Source: Apostichopus japonicus
Taxonomy: Eukaryota; Echinodermata; Holothuroidea; Aspidochirotida; Stichopodidae
Length of the DNA stretch: 64,000 bases
Assembly: GCF_037975245.1 (NCBI RefSeq)
Contig: NC_092582.1
Span: forward strand, 1,717,001-1,781,000
Reading direction: 5' to 3'
The position numbers and the translations under genes were made by a program. The notes beneath the pieces were generated by a model that saw only the letters and a list, made by a program, of their open reading frames with translations, had not been told where the DNA came from and did no database searches. Below, in pieces: positions 40,601 to 52,442 of this stretch (within the stretch, counting starts at the first letter, position 1; the number at the start of each line of letters is the position of its first letter).

Positions 40601-42473
40601 CTGCATAGCCAATGAGAGAGGGGGGAGAGAGGGGGGGCAACATCATGGAATACTGTTAAACAGAGTAGATATTGCAATAATATATTTTACTTGATTTCCT
40701 ACTTACGATGCAGCTCTTCGGTTTCCCTATCAAGCTTGGCAGTATCCTTTGAAGTAGAATGTTGTTTGTTAGAACCAGCATTGACTGAAAATACAAACAA
40801 ACAGAAATCATGATAGAAAATGTATTTATTCCCAAAACAATTTAGAGGGTCTCATGGTCTTTACGGACAGTGAAGACTGACATTTAGCAAAGTAAATATA
40901 AAAAACATTGAGACTACTAAACAACTTTCTTGAAACATTTCTGAGCAAGTGATAAATACTACCGCCGTAGACTTCCCTCCCAGGTGTTACTTGCTTTTTA
41001 AAGAATGCAGAACACTACAATTCGAGTAGCTGGAATTAATTTGTTTATCGTTGATAAAATGTTCTACACGTCTGTTAAACTAGGCAAAGAGTTGTAACAT
41101 AAGCTGATGACATTGTGTTTGAGGTATCACATTTTGTATAGTATCGTTAGCAACATTTTGTGAGTTTTAAAATACTGAAAGCACTATGGTTTTGTGTAAA
41201 ATAAACAGCTTTGGATTTGTGTAGATAGTCAGTTATACAGTTTGCATAGTAAATTGCAATGTGAAAGTGGATAAATGATTGACTGCAATACGACACTAAC
41301 CTCTTGAGCAATTGATTTACATGGCTTTCAGGCCATAACCACATTGACATCTTACCCTCGCAAAATTTAGTTGAAAATTTTCTTGAGAGGTTTTTTCGTT
41401 TTGTTTTATCATTTGCTATACATGTGAAAACATTTTTAAGCAATACCAGTACTGCACTACCAGTAATGTACATTGCATACGTGTTTCTCAAGTGCTGGAT
41501 ATCAGCAGTTTACATCAAACAATGCAGTTGTGTTATAATACATCATATAACATATCCTGACCAAACTTTGTGTCTAAGTTGAGTACACCAACCGAGGAAT
41601 GCTATACTAAAGGTTTTTTATTTTACTGTACTTGTTGGACAATTGAGCTTGGGATTGACTCATTTGAACAACCTAAAGAGATAACCAAGATTGTACAGAT
41701 TGTACATGTTGCTTTTTGTATCCATGTCATTGCATTACCACTTCTGTAGCTAATCTGAGGTGACAAAAGGACCCACTCTAGGTTTGTACTGTAACACCTC
41801 TTCCCAAACTTTCAAAACAGCTGACGCTATCAACTTACACTTCATGGACGTATCCAATTCTTCACCTTTTCTTCTTGCAGCATTTAATGCCTACATGAAA
41901 AATGGGTAACAAAAGGGGGAAAAGAAAGAAGAGTAAAGGATGTTTGAAAACAAATATTTGGGCGTTTTGTAACTTGTGATATGAACTACTCTTCAGTTAA
42001 CCTATTCAGCTAGCCATTAGGAGTGTAGGCCTTAAATGCATGCCTAATCATGTCTCCCATGCATGTGATTGTGAACACTCTGGGTGGAAGTCTGTTCAAG
42101 ATGTCTCTTCATTTTCCCCTAGCCTAGGTTAGAATGAAATTGGTAGTCTTGAATGACCAAGAACAAATTGCACATGCACTGACAGTGATATGTACTGGTT
42201 TATACGACATCGATGATATTACTAGTTACTATAAGGCATATTCATCACATTTCTATAAGCATTTTAGCTTAGGCTGCTGAGTATCGTAGCCTATCGTGTT
42301 ATTTGTATCTGTATAACCATGAACTAGGTAGTTCAGCGACTGTAAACAAATCAACAACTGGGTACGGCAGCGAAGACAACCTTTTTTATAAATCCTACCT
42401 GAGTTTTCTTGGCATCTTTCGGTCTCACTGTTTTTCGAAGATATGTAACGGTATCCCAGTCTTGGTCTGCCAT
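37645..42473 (-). CDS. EDF1: Endothelial differentiation-related factor 1 / multiprotein bridging factor 1, six coding exons
   Basis: Minus-strand exons 42473-42399, 41890-41839, 40784-40707, 39813-39731, 38716-38623 and 37703-37645 splice with conserved phases into 146 aa (human 148). The N-terminal MBF1 domain (about 1-70) starts [14 protein letters not shown] and contains [21 protein letters not shown]. The Cro/C1-type helix-turn-helix (about 79-131) reads [20 protein letters not shown], then [18 protein letters not shown]. The basic tail is [19 protein letters not shown]. Known role: it bridges activators to TATA-binding protein and, with GIGYF2/4EHP in animals, senses collided ribosomes in the cytoplasm. 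Exon 2 uses the GTAAGT donor at 41838, giving Lys-Phe across the junction. It lies in tandem with UBL5 on the same strand, about 6.6 kb away. Confidence 0.97.
38212..38375 (+). repeat. ~60-bp tandem repeat in the last EDF1 intron
   Basis: Three units contain AGTACAACAGCAGGAGTACA, ATTACACAAGCAGAAT and CTTAGTATCGTTACGAG-like segments. The third unit is diverged. Confidence 0.8.
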
Positions 42474-43104
42474 CTTTGCGACAAGGATTGCGATGTATTT
42501 TAACTGCGGAGTGACCCTGATCCTGAAATAACATACGTTAGACCTCAGAAGTAAGTGTTTGCTTTCAGTGACCATGTATAGTAGTACATGTGTCATTACA
42601 GCTTGCGTTGCATCATACAGCTTGGTTTATTACTATATATGTAACAAACTAACATACATGGGTCCCGCTGATATCCATCTTGGGCCAACGAAACTATGAC
42701 AGAAGATCGTTAGAAGATATATCACTCAGGATCCGTTAGTCTCATTACTAGGGAGGTCCCGATGGGGCCAAACTCTTAATTGTCATCTCCCAACCTATAC
42801 ATGTCCCTCCCCAACATGGAAAGTGGGCCTAGACCTAGTTTGAACTTAGGCTATTTACAACAGGGACTTTCCCTGCTTAAAATTGCCATGGTATTTCATA
42901 AGATAAGCAGTAGGCATAAACACTTCCCGCCGGTCCCAACCAAAAGCCACGGCTTAACTGTGAAAGCCTACGTGTCAGATACGGAAAAATTGGCTCTTGT
43001 TTGTCCTTTTATACAGTTCTGGCTTAACTCTTTATAACCCTATATGTGTCGTATTTACAACAAAACGTCGGTATATGACTTCAGATGAAAATGTTTTGCC
43101 ATAC

Positions 43105-44500
43105 AAGGAATTAATGTTTACCTACGCCACCACTGATTCTATAAGTTTATCCCCAACATGACACTTCGATACGTGTTTATCGTACGCCACCAGCAATCCA
43201 TATTTTATATCCTCTACGCGACACGTCCATATGTTTATCCTCTACACTCTAGTGCTTCTCAACCAGATTCCCTACGCGGGTGAAGAAAAGAGTGCTTCCT
43301 TAACCCCCCCCCCCCCCCGCCTCCTCAAATATTTCTAAAAGGACGTACCACATATGTTTATTCAATAACTAATTCATTCTCGTACTGTAAAGAATTGGGT
43401 GGTCCTACAGTACATCTGTATCCTACTCTTTTTCGGCCGGTTGTTGTCTGTACTCGGAACGAAATGTTACAGGAATTGTTGTCTAACTTAGTGTGGGAGC
43501 ACACCGGCGGTACATTCTTACAGGTTTTACTAGCACTAAAATCTGATCTGCTCATCAGAGCGGATTCCACTATTCTTTAGAGCTACCCCTGTACCCCCCC
43601 CCCCAGCCCTAATTTCCCAACAACACACCTTCTATACTTATGTATAATATGCTTGTCCTCTACGTCACCGTTATTTGTTTATCAACTACGCCACCCTTCT
43701 ATATGTATACCCTACGCCCTCTTCATTATAATTATCATCTACGTCACCCGTCTATATGTTTACCTTACGTCTCCTTCTATATGTTTAGACAGGATAGGAT
43801 AGGATTAAGGCGTTGGCGTTCCTAGCAATGAGGCTTAGCAATCGGGAGGTTCCGGGCTCGATATCCGACCGGGTCATATATAAGGTGTTTTTTCATCCAA
43901 GGGCAATCTACGGTTTTCGCATATGAAATTACTCTCTCAAGTGAAAAGATTCTAAATTTGAGTTAAAACGTTGAATTGGAAGCCACCCGACGTGAAAGTT
44001 GTATGCGGGTCTTCTCCCAAATTTGTGGTCGCTTAAACGTCGTTAAAATAACTGCTGATTATTATTATTATTATCATATTATTTATCCTCTACGCCACTG
44101 GACTATATGTTTATCCTCTACACTCCCTTCCATAAGTTTATCATCTACGCCACCCGTTTATATAGGCCTATGTTTATCATCTACGCCACTCTTCTATGTG
44201 TTTATCATCTACGCCACTCTTCTATGTGTTTATCCTCTACACATCCTTGTATTATGTGTTTATCTCATTAGTCTATATGTTTACTATACCCCCCTTCTAT
44301 AAGTTTATCCTCTACGTCATCCCGATATATGTTTATCCGCTACGCCTCTCTTCTATGTGTTTATCCTCTAAGTCACCCTTCTAGTATATGTTTACCGTAC
44401 GTCCCCCCGCCCCCCCCCCCCCCGCCTTCTACAAGTTTATCCCCTACGTCACCCCCATTCTATGTCTTTATCTTATACGCCACGCTTTCACATTCTTGTT
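43105..44500 (+). repeat. Degenerate ~30-bp minisatellite upstream of EDF1
   Basis: Many loose copies of TATATGTTTATCCTCTACGC plus CACCCTTC, with variants TTTACCGTACG and TTTATCATCTACG. Two stretches lack units: 43270-43640, and 43787-44085 where the SINE is inserted. Confidence 0.8.
43787..44085 (+). mobile_element. tRNA-derived SINE, family 1, copy 2
   Basis: Same family as 30172-30478 but plus strand. It shares CGGGAGGTTC, CATCCAAGGGCAATCTAC, GGAAGCCACCCGACGTG, GGTCGCTTAAACGTCG and the tail AACTGCTGATTATTATTA. The pol III boxes are degenerate (GGCTCGATATCC at 43855-43866). It is inserted into the minisatellite that surrounds it. Confidence 0.75.
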
Positions 44501-44679
44501 TTGCTAAGTCATCGCTTCTGTAAGCTATACATACTAATATGGTGTTATTATGATACCCAGAGGTAACGGAAGAGGTTTCAATTTGGGGAAGGGGAAAGAA
44601 CAATGGAAGGGTAGTTGATTTGATTTGAGGAATTTTACCTCAAAGTCACCTCAAAATGTCCCGACAAAATAGACTCTGT

Positions 44680-44998
44680 CAAGGGCGTAGGAACCGGGGG
44701 CTGGGGGCGCCAGCCCCCCCCCCCCAGTGAAAAATGTGGAGGGGCGGAAGTATCATTCCGCCCCCCCCCCCCCCGCTTCGCAAGTCAGAAAACCCCTTTT
44801 TCATTTCCAAATGAGAAAAAAATCTTATTTGGAGCACCAAATTGCATCTAAGGCCAGGTGAAAATGCAAAATTATATACAAAATGGAGTGGGTGGGTTGA
44901 AGTGTGCTATATTGCACCAAATTGCATCTGAGGCCACCAGGCCTGCCATCAGTCTTCAGCCCCCCCCCCCCACTCAAAAGTACCTTCCTACGCCACGG
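44680..44998. mobile_element. hAT-type MITE, copy 1 (319 bp)
   Basis: It starts CAAGGGCGTAGGAA and ends TTCCTACGCCACGG, near-perfect terminal inverted repeats. The flanks are GACTCTGT (44672-44679) and GACTTTGT (44999-45006), an 8-bp target duplication with one change. The 8-bp duplication and the CAGTGGCGTAG-like end are typical of hAT elements. Inside are several poly-C runs and an internal repeat around CACCAAATTGCATCT. No coding capacity. Confidence 0.8.
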
Positions 44999-45006
44999 GA
45001 CTTTGT

Positions 45007-48000
45007 GTGCATTCTGTAACACAATATGCAAATTTTAGTTGTTTTGAATTTAGAACTTTTATCAAGACACTATGAATATAGAGAGAGAAGGCAGGCGTAT
45101 GAGATTTTGCTTTCTACAGTGGTAGTGAATATAATGACTTTAAACTTTGACAAAATGGTACCCTACCCCTTGCATGGCTTGTTTTTAATTGTAAACTCGG
45201 CTAATCTTTCAAGTCAGTGAATCTCTATATATGTGGTCACTGTGGTGGTTTACTTGGGCGAATGTCTGGTTATACCTATGATATCTCCCACAGGGGACAA
45301 GATTTTTACTTTCTGCAGTTGGGGGTCTAGTTTCTTGCCCTAATTACTTCTTCACTACTAACATATGGTTTGCTTCTTCTGTAAATCTAAATAAGTTTTG
45401 CCAAACTGCGTCGCAGCCTCCTTAAATTAAATTTAAAATCGCCCTTGTCTGTAATATAACCCAAGTATATACTTGGGAACGAAAGTAACGATTTGCAGTA
45501 TATTATTAAGAGAAAGGTGATATATAACGTCGGCCACAGTAGTACTGAACAATTCCCCCCTCTATTTTAGTTATAGTTACATTATTATATTTTACAGTGC
45601 TTTATTTTCGAAGACAATGAAACATAATTAACAAATGAATGACAATATCAAAATAAGACAAGACAAGAATGATGTAATATTTAACATTTATCATTTAATG
45701 ATATTTTATCAAGTACATTGCAATATCGCAAAAAACAAAACCTCTCTATTATCATAAGTAGATTTTCTTATGTTTTTCGCTTTAAAGAATTACTTTAAAT
45801 GTATGACAATGCATGTCAATGTATTTAAATGTTTATAACAACCCTAATCGGAACAAAACCATTTTGTTGCTTTAACGATAATGACTCATTGTCTAAAAAT
45901 AGCATAAAGCGAATTCTGAGTTCAAACACTGTTTAACTTAATTCGTTAATTTCTAAGTTTCAAAATCGGCTGGCCAATGGGAGTTAACTTTTCTTAATAA
46001 TAATAACTGTATGCACCTGTGTACCTGGACGTTTCATATGCAGTAGGCCCCGAACTATTAATATGTGAAAGGTCTAGAACCTAAAGCGATTTACCATTTA
46101 CACTATAGGTCTCAACGAGATCTCAAAACACTATTCTGATAACGAAAGCGCCTGCAGTCGTTTCTTAATCCAACCAACCAACCGCGTAATCAATGAAAAC
46201 AATTGTAAATTCATCCGGAACTGTATCACATTTATCATAATACTCAATGGATAAGTGGGTTTCAGTTTAACCATACATACATCAACATATATGTTACATG
46301 ACTTATATATAAGTCATGTGCTTTAAGTATATTGTCATGAGTTCCAACAGAAACCTTAACATTCTGTAACTGCAAATAAATTACAGAAAATTACATTCAG
46401 AGGTCGGGTGACCATGGCTGAATGTCATGTTGGGAGACTATCCGAGACTTCCGCTCATGCGTGATTGAGTTTTCATTTGCATGGATCTTCTGATGGCTTC
46501 TGATTGGTTCCCATCAAATGCTAATAGAGTATTTTGCACTGAATGGATCATGTCTGTGGCAAGTGTGGTGTCTCTGTTACATCTCATTACCTACCCTCCC
46601 GCTCCACAATCCTCTCAACACAAAATACGTAGATCTTAGAAATAAACCTAATGATAACTATAAGCATTTTCTTTAAATTTGTCGTATTAGTAAAATATAC
46701 CAATCAATGTATTAAGGACATTTACATGCAAACGATCATTAAAGGTTGGTCGTCCACACGATAATCAAAATTATGATTATGTTTATCAAATATAAACTTG
46801 GTGAACGTTAAGTTACAACTATTTTTTATCTAAAATACAGTACGTTTTAAGAAAAATATAATGACGGGTAGAACAAATATTGTCCTCCACTTTATAAATA
46901 ACTCTGGTTGAATCTTTCGTGACTCTAGTTTAGTAGATAGGGTAGATCTTAAATAGTTTATCTCGCTTCTTTACGCATGACCGGTATTATTTTTGGGGTA
47001 TATACAGGGCCGGTATTATTGGGGTGGGGGGGGGTAGGGTTGTAGGAATCTCCAGAATTTTTTCAAACGAACATCCTGATGCGACTAATAAGTCATTCTA
47101 AAAACGATTACAGAATGAGGTTTAATCACTTAGCTTGAATTTACTGTCTATAGAGCCCACTGTACCCATTTATTAAACTATATTTGCACGGCAAGATTGT
47201 ATTTTTATGGAACTGCCTTTTGAATGACAGCTATCTGGTATTTGCTCTACAATTTAAATCATCTCTGGTAAGATATAGATTATTGTTTTGCAATTATAAG
47301 CTATTATTATAATCTGAGTCCCCAACACGTAAACATTAAAATTCCTTAGTTTAAAGAAAATCGGTGTATTTAGAGTTTGCCGTGGCTTGGAAAAGCATCC
47401 ATGTATTAAGCTTTAACTTATAGTAAAAAGTTCCTAAAGGCAATTTGGGAACTGCTCAAACTAGTGAAGTTTTAACCAGCGTTATGATAAATGAATAAAT
47501 ATTACTTATTTCCATAAAACGTAACTTATACTTTATACTTGCAGATAAAGAAATAACAAAATGTCCTCCTAATACCCCCCCCCCACACTTCCACCCTGCT
47601 CCACGGGTGCTTCTTTTGTTCACTAACGCTTGGACGACATTTTTATTTTGGCAAGGACATTTTTTTTTAAAGAGTTTTGCATATACGTTAACATATGGTC
47701 ATCGAAACGGCTACACATTCAGAGCTCGTATTTAATTTAAATCAAATATAAATATAAATTTAAAATCGAATTGTATCAAGATAATTGTCGATATACATGA
47801 AGTAGCTGTCTAAAATGTTCTACTTGTGCTTCTAAACGTCAAATATTCCCAACCATGCATTATAGATGACATTCAAGTTCAACAAGGAAATGTTTCAGAA
47901 AGACGAATCTTCTTCTATCAAGATGGTGATAATTACGGGTAACAATAAGAGCCAGTTGAGTCCTTTCTGGCATCTTTGGAAACAAGAAACAATCATAACG

Positions 48001-48249
48001 AAGTGTTTAAACTGGGACAGTCTTTCGCGCTTGTTAGATTAAAATAAAAAGACAGAGCCTAGAGTAAGAGAGAAAACTCAGATGAATACAACAAGTGCTA
48101 GCAATCTTCAATAACACCCATTGTACTAAATCTACTGAATTAAGAAAATTACAGTTACTGAATTTCCCGCGTTGTCTCTTATTCTTCTGCTATATACAGT
48201 TATGTCTCTGTGTGTAGGAATAAGAAGCGCTTAGTTTATATTTCATAAA
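45007..48249. other. Gene-free region downstream of peptide gene 2
   Basis: AT-rich, with the palindrome at 46296 and short G/C runs. No exon, RNA gene or mobile element recognised. Confidence 0.5.
46296..46319. repeat. 24-bp perfect palindrome
   Basis: ACATGACTTATA followed by its exact reverse complement; centre TATATA. Confidence 0.9.
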
Positions 48250-48730
48250 TTAAGATAAATCTTGTGTTTTAGATGTCCTCTTCCATCCTGCAGAGCATCT
48301 GTTTCCTTGGCAACCATATCCGCTGTAACGTCCACTGTTATACCGCCTCTCGTCTACCTGGTGAGCTGTATCATCTGCCAATGGAGCTAAGCAAAAAGAC
48401 AATAAACAAAGCAAAGAGACAATAAAACAAGACAAAAACTAATAGTCTGTATCCGCTTTAAGAATAACGTACGGTGGCCCAGAAAGTACAGTGGACATAA
48501 AGTTAACTTCGTGTCTATCTTAACCGATGTTGAAATATTAGTATATAATGGAAAACTAAGACGTAGTTATGCGACAATTCGGCTAAGCAATATATGTCAA
48601 ATAGTGTATACCTTCTAAATTGCCATAATTTCAAGTAATAATAATTTCTTGTCCGAAGTAAGAAATATATTGTAGTAATGAAATAAAGAAATTCAGAAAA
48701 ACAATTATAATATACCACTCGCGTCTTCAT
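48250..48730 (-). CDS. Small secreted peptide precursor 2 (SAGWKR family, cysteine form), two exons
   Basis: Proposed exon 1 is 48730-48716 (MKTRV) with donor GTATAT. Exon 2 is 48438-48250 after a TATTAG acceptor. The join is in frame and makes a complete signal peptide, MKTRVFLSCFIVSLLCLLSF. Exon 2 alone has no ATG: an in-frame TAG at 48441-48439 closes it. The 67-aa precursor continues with DDTAHQVDE (27-35), RR (36-37), a Gly/Tyr/Ser segment with Cys48 and Cys53 (a C-x4-C loop), then SAGW-KR (54-59) and a short tail ending DLS. Cleavage at RR and KR would release a 20-residue peptide with one disulfide. The leader ATAGTAACC before the ATG, TA[EH]QV after the signal peptide, and SAGWKR are all shared with precursor 1. 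A second acceptor-like site (TTTGCTTAG) lies inside the hydrophobic segment; using it would remove most of the signal peptide. The family is not recognised. Confidence 0.65.
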
Positions 48731-48779
48731 AACTCGGTTACTATTTTGAAACCTGTTTTACGATTACTTTGGAGAGTTA

Positions 48780-48787
48780 TATTTATA
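48780..48787 (-). promoter_or_regulatory. TATA box of secreted peptide gene 2
   Basis: TATAAATA on the coding strand, in the context GGTATAAATATA, lies 50 nt before the proposed ATG at 48730. Transcription would start about 25 nt before the ATG, giving a very short leader that still includes the conserved ATAGTAACC. Confidence 0.5.
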
Positions 48788-49337
48788 CCTATAACTTGTG
48801 TGATGTCAACACATGGCTATAACATATCTGCTTAACTAAGAGCTTCTCTCTTTTGCATGGAAGCAATATTAGGGCACAATTATGCTTTTTCCAAGAAGTT
48901 GTTGCAAATTCCTTTGCTTAATGATAATTAAAGTTTGAAATGTGGCGATTTGTAGAATTTGATATACTTATGTCACTATTTTTCAAGTTTCGTCTTTCTA
49001 TTTCTCTGTTTCTAAAGTCCTCGAAGAAGCAGCCAAACTTTTGAGCAGCGGTAGAAGATTCTCATCGCGGAAACATGTTCACCAGAATTTGATTATAAAC
49101 TAAAGAGTTATAGGGTTACATTACGACCTACCATGAAAAGGGAAGTAAAACTGAAATAGGTAAATAGAAAATGATGTCACACTGAAATGTCATCTCGTCA
49201 AAGGGATATATATGATATATGATAAATACTGTATACAGTCTCTACTACATTCAAATTATAAATATCAAAGTCTGTAAAATCTGGCGATAAATTTTGAAAG
49301 AATAAATAATGAAAGGGATACAACGAAATCTCTGTGC

Positions 49338-49340
<3 letters not shown>

Positions 49341-49417
<77 letters not shown>

Positions 49418-49443
49418 CATATACATATACATATATATATATA
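49341..49443 (+). repeat. (AT)n microsatellite between the two peptide genes
   Basis: About 100 bp of AT repeats with a few GTAT and CATA interruptions. It lies between the stop of peptide gene 1 and the promoter of gene 2. Confidence 0.95.
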
Positions 49444-49781
49444 AATATATATATACATACATATTGGAAGGAGCCAATATTGTAATTCCATGCGTCCCTT
49501 TTCTCCCAACCTTACCAACCATCCCTCCCTATAGCCTCCCCTCGCCCAGGTCCCCGACGGCAAACCGAAACGTCCATAATACAAAAGGAAACAAGAAAAA
49601 GAAACTTTAAAAACATGGAAGTTGTCTCAAAACGTAATTATATGGTTACACACTTATGATAAGATTTAGGAATATTTTTTCATGTATTGCTTTAGGTATC
49701 TTTGGTGTTTGTTTTGAAGCATACTGTGTATCAAAGAAGGTGTAATCTTTCCCAGGACACTTTTTGAAGTGCCCGTTTTAA

Positions 49782-50075
49782 TTATGGGATGTTTTTTCCC
49801 CAAGGGACGAGCCCCGTAGCAGTACCTCTTTTCCAACCTGCGCTGTGTGCCTTGTAATTTCTGAATTTAGGGTTCGATCTCCAGTTACGCGTGTCTCTTT
49901 GCCTGGAGGCGACCAACTTATCAAGGAGGTTTAGGAGTGGATATTCATCTTCATAACCTTCTTGATCTCCATCCAAGTCACTCGAATCGTTAACTTGCTC
50001 TGCTGTTTCCACGGCACAGATTATGAACAAGCAAATGGCCACGGCAAGAAGTAATAGTTTAACTGTCAAATTCAT
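49782..50075 (-). CDS. Small secreted peptide precursor 1 (SAGWKR family, acidic-linker form)
   Basis: A 97-codon frame starts with a clear signal peptide: MNLTV, then the hydrophobic run KLLLLAVAICLFIICA. After TAEQVND (24-30) comes an acidic stretch (30-45), then LLNLLDKL, a basic segment (58-75) and AHSAGW-KR (76-83). The tail is GTATGLVPWGKNIP. The KR at 82-83 is a proprotein-convertase site. Trp-Gly-Lys (92-94) could be a C-terminal amidation signal giving a Trp-amide peptide. I do not recognise the family; a neuropeptide or peptide-hormone precursor is inferred from size, signal peptide and processing sites. The homologous leader ATAGTAACC begins exactly after an acceptor-like TTCTTTTCAG, so an intron of about 80 bp in the 5' UTR is possible, with the exon starting at 50088. 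The paralogue lies 1.05 kb downstream. Confidence 0.72.
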   Translation of the reverse strand: MNLTVKLLLLAVAICLFIICAVETAEQVNDSSDLDGDQEGYEDEYPLLNLLDKLVASRQRDTRNWRSNPKFRNYKAHSAGWKRGTATGLVPWGKNIP

Positions 50076-50200
50076 TTTTGGTTACTATCTGAAAAGAATT
50101 AGAAAGAGTAGAATAATAATAACGAATTAAATAATAAGGGAAACAATAGTGAACGTTCTTAAAACATCTCAAGCAAATGATAGTATCGCCATGAGTTGAA

Positions 50201-50206
50201 TTTATA
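50201..50206 (-). promoter_or_regulatory. TATA box of secreted peptide gene 1
   Basis: TATAAA on the coding strand, in the context CAGTATAAATTC, resembles the TATA box of the paralogue. It lies about 118 nt before the shared ATAGTAACC leader, against about 43 nt in gene 2. The extra ~75 nt ends in an acceptor-like TTTTCAG, which fits a small 5' UTR intron. Confidence 0.4.
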
Positions 50207-52442
50207 CTGAGATTTGTCTAACCGACTACGCAGACTCCCAAACACAAAAGTGAGCTTAGTTAATAAGGGGAATCCAACTATTAAAACGATGCATGAAAAT
50301 GAAATGAAAACCGTCATGAAATAAGTGATATTATTATGCTTTATTCTGGACAGTGTGTGATAAAATTATTATCTGGTTTGAGTAATTATTGAATGTGCCA
50401 TGACGTCACAACATACCACATTAATTCCGGAAGCTGTTACTATGTTTAACTCTGTTCTAATTCTGAATACGATAATCCCATTGCAATGAGGCTAACTGTA
50501 TGTCTTAACTGTTCATATTCATTTGTGTATCTTGATAATTAGTTTGTTTCTATTTAGATCAATGCTCCTTGTAAGAAGATTGTCTGGGCGATCAATGACG
50601 TAGTCAATGAAATCGTGAATTAATCGATAAATATCTATACTTGAATGGAAGAATAATATAAGTGAACTTATGTTTAATGTTTTAAGCGTGACTGCAAATG
50701 TAGAATTAAAAAGATGCTTTAGAAACGCAAAAGCGCTGCTCGGCGTTTTGTGTTCTGTTGTTGTATACATTACTTTTTACCTAATTTGCAAGTACGCCAT
50801 CAGTACATAGCATCAATTCATTTCTTTATTTACTACTATCTCAGTTTGATTTTCAAATTATCTAAAGAAACGTTTGAAAAATGGATCAAAATGGAAAAAA
50901 CAAGAAAAAATTTCAAAGTTTAATGTTGTCTTATGTTACTTAACGTGACGACTCTCGTGAAGAAACCTGAGAGGATAATGAGGAACAGATTTCTGATAAT
51001 TTGGTAACATTTATAACATGTTTACCGGAGCAATTATCTCCGATATATTAAAAGACACGAACGAAATGTCTCAAAGGAAATTTAAGATGCCGCTCTGAAA
51101 TAAGATTCTAAACTTAATAACACTTTATTGCGTCAATGAAACTCAAATATAATCATTTAAAAAAAAGGGTTCAGTAATGATATTACTCCGAAAAAGTTCT
51201 TTTACGATTTTGGCAAAAAGAAAGTAGAATAATAAAAAAGTTTTGGTTACGTCACTCCGCATTAGATTCAAAATCAGATTATTTCGAGATATTTGATATC
51301 ATAATCACAAAAGGTATGTTTATTGTAAGTTACTTTGTAAATTACCACATTAAATAAAATTTAATACGGTAGTATCGAATTGTTAAAAAAAAAAAAGTTT
51401 GGGATAGTTTCAGGTATTTGATTACATTTGCAAGTCTTTGAATAACAAAGAAGATATTCAAATATTTAGGTATCTTAGTTTTTACTCTTCATTTTAGAAA
51501 CATTCTTGATCTATTATTAAAAAATAGTCAGAGCTATCGTGGAAACGTTGTTTAATTTCTATTACAATAATTAAAAAGACATCATTGATTTCTTCCTTCA
51601 GTTTGTTTATAAATAGATTATCATTTCCGGATATTATATAACAAGAAGTGTTGATTTAGGAAGATAGATATGTCGTGAATATTTAATTATAAATATAATC
51701 TTTGATACCTTAGATGTTATCATAAACCATAAAAACCTTGCCGACGGTTAAGAAGACGTCCTTGCTGATAATATTAAATTAAAATCTACAAAGAACCTTC
51801 GTGGCCTTAACAAATTTGTAACACATCTTCTTCATATTTTGGTTGCTTTAAGGCCCGAAAAAATTAAGAAATATGAGAAGCTTTCGAAATGCAACTTTTG
51901 CCGTTTCGGGTTTGTACCGGTCGTGGCAAGACGCAAAAAGACGGATGGTTTCGAACAAGAAGTAAAAGTCACCGCAATTTATTGGCTCCGCACTCGTTTT
52001 ATGACTATAACTCCCGTAGAACTCTTTAGCCCTTTAATGTCGAGATGGCTTCCAGCAACCACTATCACCAACTGCTTACGTGGCATTACTTTCCATTGGC
52101 TTCGCATGGATCTCAGATCTTAATATATAAGTTATGTGTTCTGGCTAAACGCAACCAATGCCAGTGGTCCCTTTTCCGTGTGCGCACAATATATATCAAA
52201 GGACATTGAAAAGGACCTATTACATAACATAAATCACGAGGGTTCAACAAGCCAATTACGCAAGGTTCTCGTTTAAACATGAGCAAATAATTATGCAGCT
52301 GAATCTTAACAATTTGAGGTATGGTCAAACAAAGTTACCAAATGTTATATAACAGACAACAATACGAAAAAACGCAAAATACATTTCACTACAGGGTTTA
52401 TGGGAAATATAAATCTTAATCCGCAGTTCAACTTATCTTTGT
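50207..52442. other. Gene-free region upstream of peptide gene 1
   Basis: AT-rich and CpG-poor. A 94-codon plus-strand frame at 51839-52123 lacks domain features. Nothing supported. Confidence 0.5.

Noticed and set aside
48387-48388. Acceptor TTTGCTTAG as the true start of peptide gene 2 exon 2
   Set aside because: It would require an unseen phase-1 signal-peptide exon. Using the upstream acceptor joins the conserved leader exon in frame and completes a signal peptide.
49820-49860. GnRH/AKH-type identity for the SAGW peptide (YK..SAGW resembles a GnRH-like ending)
   Set aside because: Such peptides directly follow the signal peptide, begin with pyroglutamate and end in Gly-amide. Here the motif is near the C terminus and ends in KR after Trp.
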